From contig JASMLP010000028.1 in the NCBI GenBank assembly GCA_030748635.1, positions 1 through 64,000 of the forward strand: a stretch of 64,000 bases of DNA, read 5' to 3'. Position numbers and translations under genes: made by a program. Under the pieces are notes generated by a model. That model was not told the DNA's origin and did not search any database. It worked only from the letters and a program-made list of their open reading frames with translations. This document shows, piece by piece, positions 42,701 to 49,844 of the stretch (position 1 is its first letter; the number at the start of each line of letters is the position of its first letter). This DNA comes from Planctomycetota bacterium. Lineage in GTDB: Bacteria > Planctomycetota > JACQVV01 > JASMLP01.

Positions 42701-42869
42701 TATCCCTTACTTTCCCATTGCTCGCACGGTGATCGGGGGATTGACGGCTTCGACCCTATTTACCCTGTTTCTGGTGCCGCTGGTTTTCACGCTTCTGGAA
42801 GATTTTGGACAGGAAATTCGTCGTCTTGTAAACCGGTTTCTCGCGGCCGGATCTCGGGAGGTGACGTGA
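39732..42869 (+). CDS. RND-family efflux/transport protein (AcrB/HAE1 type)
   Basis: 1045 residues with twelve transmembrane helices and two large periplasmic loops, in the duplicated RND layout. Features: N-terminal FIRWAIDRPVTVRM, loop PYRSTSPEEVERAIVLPVEEAIGTL, and helix 4 VGMLVDNSVVVSESIERV, where the relay site is Asp-Asn instead of the Asp-Asp of AcrB. The second half has GIVVNNGVVLVDRINRLR. RND proteins use the proton gradient to export lipids, drugs or metals. No membrane-fusion adaptor or outer-membrane channel gene is present. It is coupled to plsB by GTGA overlap. Confidence 0.92.
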   Translation: MKISENSFIRWAIDRPVTVRMVLLAVVVVGFLVYQRIPLQQFPSGFNPRFLTIRVPYRSTSPEEVERAIVLPVEEAIGTLSGIEELRSHAMENGARFALRFAGGTDMDAAYVQVVDRMELAMVRLPSDVQRYWIRKFNLADRPILWMAASSVSGKESGLLLERAHDIQNHVIRRLERVPGVAKVEGGGLTRKRYEIVFNLGALRRHRINLYALLNRLEKENLDLSIGEVFRGGRRHYLRSVGRFSSLPEVERFPVAPGVPLTAVATLREVHFLERDVARVDGLSATTFAVYKEGDANTVETAAAVRRVITSDLPEHPSLAGLRFHVLWDQGESIRWSMEQLEETAAFGGALAILVLFVFLRRIGMTAIISFAIPFSLVLTLIVLYFQGESLNMISLMGLTLGVGMLVDNSVVVSESIERVRDRKVGDSRSAALLGTSEVALAVLIATSTTLVVFVPLMLMGEDNFQFFMMRLGLPICYALIASLGTALILIPFAASRLPDPCRSSGAVRGGIWALFDRGVERFLSALQGIYLSMLGWMLRRRADALLLLLLPAFLGMAWLHGQLNRTDENQGEDRDFILSVRFPDSYDLSDADHAMAMAEQALLEKVSKKRLEIDRVFCKFDARRGRLWVFLTPGEKAVRPRSEILPEVEEKLPKMKNIDFQVGWHSGRGEDDSKIPIVLEGRDTQRLVALAEDVQRLIGGLPGVVGIETDIESGYEEVHVHIDRQAAERVGVDPRNAMGTLVYTLRGRSLPELQMGDEEIDLLARFEEEAPLTIADLRDLRVFTRNGGTVPLGGFADFRPSRGMGGIQRVNGMTRVTVLATSTSEDLEKLSASIDARLAGLSLPEGYRWVFSGRFEKMAENMKAYKFAMLMAVVFVFLLMGVLFESIVLPFAVLATIPFGFLGVYAILVLTDTAMGVLSLIGVVILVGIVVNNGVVLVDRINRLRRSGETRTAAILGAGAARLRPILMTALTTIVGLIPMAFGASGTTGIPYFPIARTVIGGLTASTLFTLFLVPLVFTLLEDFGQEIRRLVNRFLAAGSREVT

Positions 42870-45364
42870 CGTTACCGACACGCTTTGACCTCTACGCCAG
42901 TCGGATGTATCCCGAGACGGGGCCGATTCTCCGGCGACTGTTCGGCGCTCTTTTCGGGCCGGTTCGAGTGGATCCCGAAGGGGTGGAGAAGATCCAGGAT
43001 CTTTCGAAACGCGGGACGGTCGTGTACTGCATGCGGACCCGGAGTCAGTTGGATTTTCTCTATTTCAACTGGCTTTATGTTTGCAAAGGGCTTCCGCTGC
43101 CAGGATTCGTCAACGGAATTCAGATGCGGCTCTGGCAACCGTTTTCCCGCATGCTGCATACAACCTTGGCCCGGCTTGGAATGCGGCTTCTCAAGGGAAG
43201 AATTCCCAATCCGCTGGAATCGGGTTATATCGAAGGGCTGGCTCGCGACAAGGAATCGATCATGATTTTCCTGGGGCGAAGTACCAGTTTGCTGGATCGT
43301 TTGTTCCCGGAACTCTGGGGGCCGATACAGGCTCTGGTCGAGGCGCAGGCTCGCTGTAGCGATCCGATTTATCTGGTCCCCCAGTTGCTGGTTGTGAGCA
43401 GGGACCCTTCAAAAGTCCGACCCGGCCTGATCGATGTTCTTTTCGGGGAGACTCTCGAACCTGGGCGTCTCCGGCGTCTGGTCTCCTTTTTTCGGGGGCG
43501 TCGTACGGGGCGAGTGCAGTGGGGAGATCCGATCGATTTGCGGGAGTTCATCCGGAGTCGGAGCGGTGAATCGGCCCCTGTCCTTGCGCGGAAATTGCGG
43601 TGGGTATTGCGGAACTATATCTATCGTGAGTCGCGGGCGATTACGGGTCCTCGTAGGCGTCCTCGGTGGCGGGTACGAGAAAAAGTTTTGCGTAGCTTGG
43701 AGAAAGACATAGATCGTTTGGCCCAGGAGAACGATCTGTCGCCAGATGAAGTCCGTCGTAAAATCGACGCCGTGGTTCGGGAAGTGGCTGCCGATACCCG
43801 ACATCGCTGGGTGTTGATGGCTTACCGCTTTTTCTACTGGGTCTGGAACACGATGTTTTCGGGAGTGCACTTCGAAACCCGCGAAATGGGAGAATTCCGG
43901 GAGACGATGAAGAAAGCCCCGGTTGTTCTGGTGAGTTCTCACAAGAGCCATCTCGACTATTTACTCATCTCGTACATCTTTTTCGACAACGCACTTTCCG
44001 TGCCCCATATCGCTGCCGGAAAGAACCTCTCTTTTTGGCCTCTGGGGTTCATCTTTCGGCGACTCGGGGCTTTTTTCATTCGAAGAAGGTTTCGGGGTGA
44101 TCCCTTGTACGTGGAGGTTTTCAAAAAATACTTGCGTCAGATTATTCTGGACGGATACCCCGTGGAATTTTTTATCGAGGGAACTCGTAGTCGCACCGGC
44201 AAGGTCTTGCTCCCACGCCTGGGGTTGCTGCAGATGATCGTGGAGACCTATCTTTCGGGAAAAGATGAGGATCTGGCCATTGTTCCGATCGCCGTCACCT
44301 ATGAACGGGTTCCAGAGGATGGAGCCCATGCTCGGGAACTTTCCGGTGAGCCGAAAAAAGCGGAAAGTTTACTGGGGCTCTTCTCGATGCACAAAGTCCT
44401 GCGGCAGCGGTATGGACGGGTTTTTATCCGGTTAGGAGATCCTATTTTTCTGAAAACCTGGTTCGCCCCGTTCTTGCAAGAGGAGGGAGCTGCTCGCTCT
44501 CAGTTGCGTGAATCGACGCATCAGCTGGGGCTTGCGATCACGAACAAAATTCTCGAAGGGACAGTGGTCACTCCGACAAGTTTGGTCGCGGCGGTCTTGC
44601 TCTCCGCGCCCGAAGGCGAAGTGAGTCGTGAGGAACTTGATTGGGGGGTGAGTCGTTTGCTCGAAATCCTGGAAGGGGGGGCGGCCATGATTCCGTCCGA
44701 TACGGATCCTGTCGGACCCTGGGTGGATCAGGCGCTCGGTCTTTTCTCCCGGGCGGGAGCTCTGGATGAGCGTATCGTGGGACAGGAAGAGAGGTGCCTC
44801 TTGCGGGCCGAACAACGACTTCGGCTGGCCTATTACCGCAACAGCGTTTTGTTTCTGTTCTGGAATCTGTCGCTGTCGCTTCGGGCTTTGAAGTCCTTCG
44901 AGGGGGGGAGTTTGGATCAAGAGGGTTGGTTTCGCGAGTTCGAAGCCTGGTCGGAGTGGTTGGAAGGACAGAGAATTTTTCCTGTTCCACCAGAGTCCGA
45001 AGCTTCTTTTCGGCAGGTTTTGGCGACTCTTACCCGAGTTGCCGGGCTCGAGTTCGGGGAAGAGGGGGTCGGGTTTACAGCCGAAGGAGAAAAGGTCTGC
45101 GATCTCTTACTCGGATGGACCTCGGATGTGGTCGTGGCTCATCAACTGGTGATGGAATATCTGGAGGACCAGGCTTCAGGAGATGGTGGAACCTTCGGAG
45201 TGGTCTCTTCGATTCTTGAAGAGGGGCGGTCGAGGGCTCGTTGGAATTCCTCGGACCGTCCGGAGGCGTGGTCTCGGCCGCTACTCGAGTCCGCGCTGAT
45301 CGCGGTGAATGGACTCGATGTCGAAGATCGATCGCGATGGCGACGTCGACTCCATTCTGGGTAG
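42866..45364 (+). CDS. plsB: Glycerol-3-phosphate O-acyltransferase (PlsB type)
   Basis: 832 residues, GTG start overlapping the RND stop. It acylates sn-glycerol-3-phosphate at position 1, the first step of phospholipid synthesis, at the inner membrane. The catalytic H-x4-D is in SSHKSHLDYL and the substrate motif is FFIEGTRSRTGKVLLPRLGL; the PIAVTYERV block follows. The N-terminal third (VVYCMRTRSQLDFLYF) resembles the degenerate first acyltransferase lobe of PlsB; the C-terminal third is the usual helical tail. Linking plsB to an RND pump suggests lipid flow as the common theme. Confidence 0.9.
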   Translation: MTLPTRFDLYASRMYPETGPILRRLFGALFGPVRVDPEGVEKIQDLSKRGTVVYCMRTRSQLDFLYFNWLYVCKGLPLPGFVNGIQMRLWQPFSRMLHTTLARLGMRLLKGRIPNPLESGYIEGLARDKESIMIFLGRSTSLLDRLFPELWGPIQALVEAQARCSDPIYLVPQLLVVSRDPSKVRPGLIDVLFGETLEPGRLRRLVSFFRGRRTGRVQWGDPIDLREFIRSRSGESAPVLARKLRWVLRNYIYRESRAITGPRRRPRWRVREKVLRSLEKDIDRLAQENDLSPDEVRRKIDAVVREVAADTRHRWVLMAYRFFYWVWNTMFSGVHFETREMGEFRETMKKAPVVLVSSHKSHLDYLLISYIFFDNALSVPHIAAGKNLSFWPLGFIFRRLGAFFIRRRFRGDPLYVEVFKKYLRQIILDGYPVEFFIEGTRSRTGKVLLPRLGLLQMIVETYLSGKDEDLAIVPIAVTYERVPEDGAHARELSGEPKKAESLLGLFSMHKVLRQRYGRVFIRLGDPIFLKTWFAPFLQEEGAARSQLRESTHQLGLAITNKILEGTVVTPTSLVAAVLLSAPEGEVSREELDWGVSRLLEILEGGAAMIPSDTDPVGPWVDQALGLFSRAGALDERIVGQEERCLLRAEQRLRLAYYRNSVLFLFWNLSLSLRALKSFEGGSLDQEGWFREFEAWSEWLEGQRIFPVPPESEASFRQVLATLTRVAGLEFGEEGVGFTAEGEKVCDLLLGWTSDVVVAHQLVMEYLEDQASGDGGTFGVVSSILEEGRSRARWNSSDRPEAWSRPLLESALIAVNGLDVEDRSRWRRRLHSG

Positions 45365-45434
45365 ACCGTAGAAATCGAGAGCGTTTTTTGGATGATCTCG
45401 AAAACACCTATGATGAAACCTGTGAACCGTCGTG

Positions 45435-47168
45435 ATGAAGCCTATGAATGAAACTGGCAAGCCGATGTCGAGTTTGATCGCCCCTTACGGGGGAGTGTGC
45501 GTCGATCTCGAGGTGACAAAAGAGATGTTTGGTGAGGAGAAGGAGCGAGGGGAGCAACTTCCGTCGATCCAGATATCTCCGCGTGTGCAGTGTGATCTGG
45601 AACTGCTGGCGGTGGGCGCTTTTTCTCCACTGGATACGTTCATGGGTCAAGCTGACTTTCAGCGGGTTCTCGACGAAATGCGCCTGGAAGATGGGACTCT
45701 ATTCCCGATTCCCATCACTCTTCCGGTCGCGGATGATGTTTCGGTATCTCTCGATTCGGAAATCGCTTTGCGAAGTGCGCACAATGAATTGCTGGCGATT
45801 CTTCGGGTGGAAGAGGTGTATGAGTGGGATTCCGAAGAGATGTCCACGAAGGTCTTTGGGACCCGGGATTTCCGACACCCGCTAGTCGCGGAGTTGCCCC
45901 GTTGGGGAAAACGAAATCTTTCCGGCACCTTGCGGGTGATTCAGCGACCTCGCCATCTGGATTTTCAGAATTTGCGTCTAACCCCCGCGGAGGTTCGTGA
46001 GCGACTGGAAGGGACAAAGAATGTCGTCGCGTTTCAGACTCGCAACCCTCTTCACCGGGCTCACGAGGAGATGATCCGCCGGGCTGTAGATCAGGTCGAA
46101 GGAACCTTGCTCCTCCATCCGGTGGTCGGAATGACTCGATCGGGAGATATCGATCACTATACGCGGGTGCGTTCGTACATCACCTTGCTCGACGCACATT
46201 TCGACTCGGTGCCTTATCTGCTCGCGCTTTTACCTCTGGCCATGCGAATGGCGGGACCGCGTGAAGCGTTGTGGCACGCGATTATTCGCCGGAATTATGG
46301 CGCCAACGCGATGATTGTCGGTCGGGATCATGCTAGTCCCGGAGTCGATTCGAAGGGGCAGCCTTTTTACGGTCCGTTCGAAGCTCAGGATCTGGTTCGG
46401 AATCATGCCGAAGAGGTCGGTGTTTCGCCACTTTGCTTCTCTCCGATGGTCTATCTTCCGGATGAGGAACGCTACGAAGAGGTGAGTCGAGTCGAAGAGG
46501 GGGTCGCTCGCCTCTCGCTTTCGGGGACCGAGGTTCGGGATGAGTACCTTGATCGGGGTCGTTCTCTGCCGGAGTGGTGTACCCGTCCGGAGGTCGCTCG
46601 GGTGCTGGCTGATGTTCACCAGCCTAAATGTCATCAGGGGGTGTGTATCTGGCTCACGGGACTCTCGGGCGCCGGGAAGTCGGTCACCGCGGAAAATCTG
46701 GCTGCGTATCTGCTGGAACGGGGTCGGCGAGTTACCCTGTTGGATGGGGATGTGATTCGTACTCACCTCTCCCACGGTCTGGGATTTTCTCGGGAGGATC
46801 GGGATACGAACATTCGTCGTATCGGTTACGTAGCCTCGGAAATTGTTCGACACGGCGGTTGCGTCGTTTGCGCAGCCATCAGTCCCTATCGATCTACGCG
46901 GGGTGATGTGCGGGCCCGAATGGAACGAGGTCATTTTGTCGAGGTCTTCGTGGATACACCGCTAGAAGTTTGCGAATCCCGGGATACGAAAGGGCTTTAT
47001 GCGAAAGCTCGTCGGGGAGAGATCACCGGTTTCACGGGGATCGACGATCCTTACGAATCCCCTCGCAACCCGGAGATCCGGATCGAGACCGTCGATTCCA
47101 CCGCTCAGGAGAACGCGCGCTCCATACTCCAATTTCTGATCGATCGGGGGTTTGTACACCCGGAGTAA
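45435..47168 (+). CDS. Bifunctional sulfate adenylyltransferase / adenylylsulfate kinase
   Basis: 577 residues from ATG 45435 (GTG 45432 and ATG 45444 are near alternatives). Residues 1-390 are ATP sulfurylase with QTRNPLHRAHE and GRDHASPG. Residues 395-577 are APS kinase with Walker A GLSGAGKS, DGDVIR, ISPYRS and GFTGIDDPYE. Together they make PAPS from sulfate and ATP. The Sat-CysC order allows channelling of APS. No reductase or sulfotransferase gene is in the window, so the PAPS may serve assimilation or sulfation. Confidence 0.95.
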   Translation: MKPMNETGKPMSSLIAPYGGVCVDLEVTKEMFGEEKERGEQLPSIQISPRVQCDLELLAVGAFSPLDTFMGQADFQRVLDEMRLEDGTLFPIPITLPVADDVSVSLDSEIALRSAHNELLAILRVEEVYEWDSEEMSTKVFGTRDFRHPLVAELPRWGKRNLSGTLRVIQRPRHLDFQNLRLTPAEVRERLEGTKNVVAFQTRNPLHRAHEEMIRRAVDQVEGTLLLHPVVGMTRSGDIDHYTRVRSYITLLDAHFDSVPYLLALLPLAMRMAGPREALWHAIIRRNYGANAMIVGRDHASPGVDSKGQPFYGPFEAQDLVRNHAEEVGVSPLCFSPMVYLPDEERYEEVSRVEEGVARLSLSGTEVRDEYLDRGRSLPEWCTRPEVARVLADVHQPKCHQGVCIWLTGLSGAGKSVTAENLAAYLLERGRRVTLLDGDVIRTHLSHGLGFSREDRDTNIRRIGYVASEIVRHGGCVVCAAISPYRSTRGDVRARMERGHFVEVFVDTPLEVCESRDTKGLYAKARRGEITGFTGIDDPYESPRNPEIRIETVDSTAQENARSILQFLIDRGFVHPE

Positions 47169-47192
47169 TCGGTCGGGACAGGGAGGTGGGGG

Positions 47193-47846
47193 TTAACCGC
47201 GACTGGCTTCGTAATCGGCCATGACCTGCAAGAACTCCGCTTCGGTCTGGGCGCGAAGAAAAGGATTGTTCTGGCGCTGAGCGCCCAGAATATCGCTGGC
47301 TTGCTCGCCGTAATCGTGGCCGGGGTAGATGCGAGTATCTTCGGGGAGGGAACTGAGAAGTTGAAGGGATCGAAAGAGTGTAGAGGTGTCCGACCCAGGA
47401 AACACCGTTCTCCCTGTGCGTCCGATGAAGAGAGTGTCACCGGTAAAAAGATGTCTTTGCAGGAGAAAGCAGAGATGGTCCTCTGCATGTCCTGGAGTGT
47501 GAAGGACCTCGATTTTAAGTTTTCCACATTCGATCTGGCTCCCGTGAGTCAGCGCCTGGATCGGGGCTTCGATTCCCTCGATATTTGTACGAAAAGCGCT
47601 CACCTTCGCGTCGGTGGCCTCGAGGATATCCGGGATGGAGACCAGGTGGTCGGCATGAGTGTGGGTGAGAAGGATATGCTGGATTTGCGTTCCGTCTTTT
47701 TGAGCGTCGGCCAGAATCGGCGCCGGGTCGGTCGCCGCGTCGATGAGAAAACCCGCTCCGCCCCCTAGTGGACCGACCAGATATGAGAAGTTCTTGTCGT
47801 GACCGCCCCGATAGGTTCGGATGGAAAAGTCCGTAGGTAAAATCAA
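47193..47846 (-). CDS. Metallo-beta-lactamase-fold hydrolase (glyoxalase II / persulfide dioxygenase-like)
   Basis: 217 residues, TTG start overlapping the etfA stop (TTGA). Metal motifs: THTHADH, PGHAEDH, TGDTLFIGRTGR and YPGHDYG. IGRTGRT..PGSDTSTLF is typical of ETHE1-like persulfide dioxygenases and some glyoxalase II enzymes; ETHE1 uses one iron and GSH-persulfide. Which of these it is cannot be told from sequence alone. It is probably co-transcribed with etfBA. Confidence 0.83.
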   Translation of the reverse strand: MILPTDFSIRTYRGGHDKNFSYLVGPLGGGAGFLIDAATDPAPILADAQKDGTQIQHILLTHTHADHLVSIPDILEATDAKVSAFRTNIEGIEAPIQALTHGSQIECGKLKIEVLHTPGHAEDHLCFLLQRHLFTGDTLFIGRTGRTVFPGSDTSTLFRSLQLLSSLPEDTRIYPGHDYGEQASDILGAQRQNNPFLRAQTEAEFLQVMADYEASRG

Positions 47847-48841
47847 TGTTCGGCGTCCTTGATCTTGCGAAGTTCTTCGGTCAGGCGAGGGACCACATCG
47901 AAAAGATCACCGACGATCCCGTAGGTGGCCAGGCCGAAAATGGGCGCTTCCGCATCCTTGTTGATGGCGACGATGTTCCTGCTCGTACGCATGCCCGCGA
48001 TGTGCTGGATCTGTCCGCTGATGCCGCAGGCGATATAGAGGCCGGGATTCACGGTCTTTCCGGTCTGCCCGACCTGGTCTTCGTGGGGGCGCCAACCGAG
48101 ATCGACCGCGGCGCGACTGGCACCGACGGTGCCGCCGAGCGCTTCGGCAAGATCTTCGAGAATGTTGAAGTTCTCGGGGCCTTTCAGTCCTCGACCCCCC
48201 GCGACGATGGTATCGGCCTCCGTGAGGTCCAGTTTTTTTCCTGCTGCGGCTTCGAAACCGGTGATCTGGGTTTTGAGTTGGGCGTCTTCGAGGTTGAGAT
48301 CGCTGAGAGCAACGACTTCTGAACCGGCTGATTCTTCGCTACGCACCGGTTTTCCGGCGGCTTTGGGGCGTAGACTGACCACGGCGGGCAGGGTTTTGGG
48401 GCGGATTTTCAGGAGCACTTTCCCCGCGTAAGCGGGTCGGGTAGCTACCAGGTGGCCTTCACTTATTTCCAGATCTGTGCAGTCCACCAGGAGGCCGGAT
48501 TGGAGACGAGCGGCGACACGGGGTGAGAGGTCTTTCCCGCGGCGACTGGCTGGGAAGAGGATGGTTGACGGGTCGTAGGTTTTGGCGGCGGCCAGAACGG
48601 TTTCGGTGAGTCCTTCGGGGGCGTATTGCTCGAATCGAGGGTCATCGAGAACCAGGATTCGGTGGGCGCCCCAGTGTCCCAGTTCAGCGGCTTTTTCTGT
48701 TATTCCAGATCCCACCGCGACGGCGATCGCCTCACCTCCGGTCGATTCGGCCAGTTTTCTGGCCTGATAGATGATTTCGTAACTTACAGACCGAAATTCG
48801 CCATCACGGATCTCTGCGATGGCCAGAATGTTTTGTCCCAT
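47843..48841 (-). CDS. etfA: Electron transfer flavoprotein, alpha subunit
   Basis: 332 residues. The ETF heterodimer takes electrons from acyl-CoA and other dehydrogenases to ETF-quinone oxidoreductase. The FAD domain is clear: GASRAAVDLGW, QVGQTGKTVNPGLYIACGISGQIQHIAGM and VAINKDAEAPIFG. The N-terminal domain has ILFPASRRGKDLSPRVAARLQ. It follows etfB by 44 bp. No dehydrogenase gene is adjacent. Confidence 0.95.
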   Translation of the reverse strand: MGQNILAIAEIRDGEFRSVSYEIIYQARKLAESTGGEAIAVAVGSGITEKAAELGHWGAHRILVLDDPRFEQYAPEGLTETVLAAAKTYDPSTILFPASRRGKDLSPRVAARLQSGLLVDCTDLEISEGHLVATRPAYAGKVLLKIRPKTLPAVVSLRPKAAGKPVRSEESAGSEVVALSDLNLEDAQLKTQITGFEAAAGKKLDLTEADTIVAGGRGLKGPENFNILEDLAEALGGTVGASRAAVDLGWRPHEDQVGQTGKTVNPGLYIACGISGQIQHIAGMRTSRNIVAINKDAEAPIFGLATYGIVGDLFDVVPRLTEELRKIKDAEH

Positions 48842-48885
48842 GGTGGATTTATCTCCGGTTCTTGGCAGATGGGGAAAGGGGGAGG

Positions 48886-49632
48886 TTAGAGAACCTTGGC
48901 TTCTTCTTGGAGCACTCGGATCAGTTCGGGAACCGCATCGGCGCCCTCACCCACGATCTTGCCCGGGGGACGATCGGGAGGAAACGACATTTCTACAATT
49001 TCCAGAGAAGAGTCTGGCAACTCGACAGGACGAATTTCCAGAGGTTTTTTCTTGGCCTTCATGATTCCCGGGAGGGAGGGGAGTTTGGGCTCATTGAGAC
49101 CTTTTTGCGTGGTGATTCCACAGGGAAGTGGCATGTTGCCGATCTCATGGCCACCCTCGGTTTCACGCTGAACCGTGGCTTTGCTTCCCTCGACGTCAAA
49201 CTGAATGACGTCGGATAGAAGAGGGATATCGAGGATGGAAGCCACCATCGGTCCGACCGCACAGTTGTCGTCATCGACTCCGCGACATCCGAAGAAGAGC
49301 AGATCGAATTCGAGTTCTTTCAGGGCACTCGCAAGCACTTGCGCGGTTTGCAGCGGGTCGGTCGGTGGGCGTTGGACTTGCAGGAGAATCCCTTGGTCGG
49401 CGCCCATGGCCAGAGCGGTACGGATCTCCTTGGTGGTCTCTTCGGGGCCGAGCGCAAGAATGATGACTTCACCATCGCTTCCGCGATGGGTTAGCGCTTC
49501 TGTAATCGCGAATTCATCGTATGGATTGACAATCCATTCCACATCGGTGTCGTCGATCGCTGTTCCGCTGGAGTCGATTTTGATTCGTGTTCCGGTATCG
49601 GGTACTCGTTTCAAGCAGACCACACACTTCAT
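48886..49632 (-). CDS. etfB: Electron transfer flavoprotein, beta subunit
   Basis: 248 residues. It binds AMP and carries the recognition loop for partner dehydrogenases. Signatures: VKRVPD-like start (CLKRVPDTG), WIVNPYDEFAITEAL, the AMP-site FFGCRGVDDDNCAVGPMVA, and the C-terminal LPSLPGIMKAKKKPL recognition segment. First gene of etfB-etfA-hydrolase; a GGAG lies 8 nt before the ATG. Confidence 0.95.
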   Translation of the reverse strand: MKCVVCLKRVPDTGTRIKIDSSGTAIDDTDVEWIVNPYDEFAITEALTHRGSDGEVIILALGPEETTKEIRTALAMGADQGILLQVQRPPTDPLQTAQVLASALKELEFDLLFFGCRGVDDDNCAVGPMVASILDIPLLSDVIQFDVEGSKATVQRETEGGHEIGNMPLPCGITTQKGLNEPKLPSLPGIMKAKKKPLEIRPVELPDSSLEIVEMSFPPDRPPGKIVGEGADAVPELIRVLQEEAKVL

Positions 49633-49702
49633 GTATATTCTCCATGTATCTGTTTAGGGCTCGTTCTCCGGGGTTCGGAGGGATACCTTCAGATGGGCAG
49701 GG

Positions 49703-49731
49703 ATTGTAGGAGGGGCTCCGGACCAGTTCAA
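49703..49731 (-). promoter_or_regulatory. Sigma70-type promoter for etfBA
   Basis: On the minus strand, TTGAAC (49731-49726) and TACAAT (49708-49703) are separated by 17 bp. The start is predicted near 49697, giving a leader of about 65 nt. Confidence 0.6.
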
Positions 49732-49769
49732 TTCGAAAGTTCGAGTTCGTTATCTCTTTCAGAGGCGTC

Positions 49770-49799
49770 TTGAAGGCAATCTTCTGAACGGGATAGAAT
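49770..49799 (+). promoter_or_regulatory. Sigma70-type promoter for the CHAT-fold gene
   Basis: TTGAAG (49770-49775) and TAGAAT (49794-49799) with an 18-bp spacer, about 46 bp before the GTG at 49845. Divergent from the etfBA promoter. Confidence 0.5.
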
Positions 49800-49844
49800 G
49801 TTCATTCATGGACTTGTGTTTCCAGGTGATCGTGACAGGGGCGG

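Noticed and set aside
45365..45434. Possible leader element before the sulfurylase-kinase gene
   Set aside because: Only a short inverted repeat CGAGA/TCTCG with a large loop and a poorly spaced promoter-like pair; not convincing.
49633..49844. Possible tRNA-like TTCGA segment (near 49730)
   Set aside because: No cloverleaf can be folded around it; the region is explained by divergent promoters.
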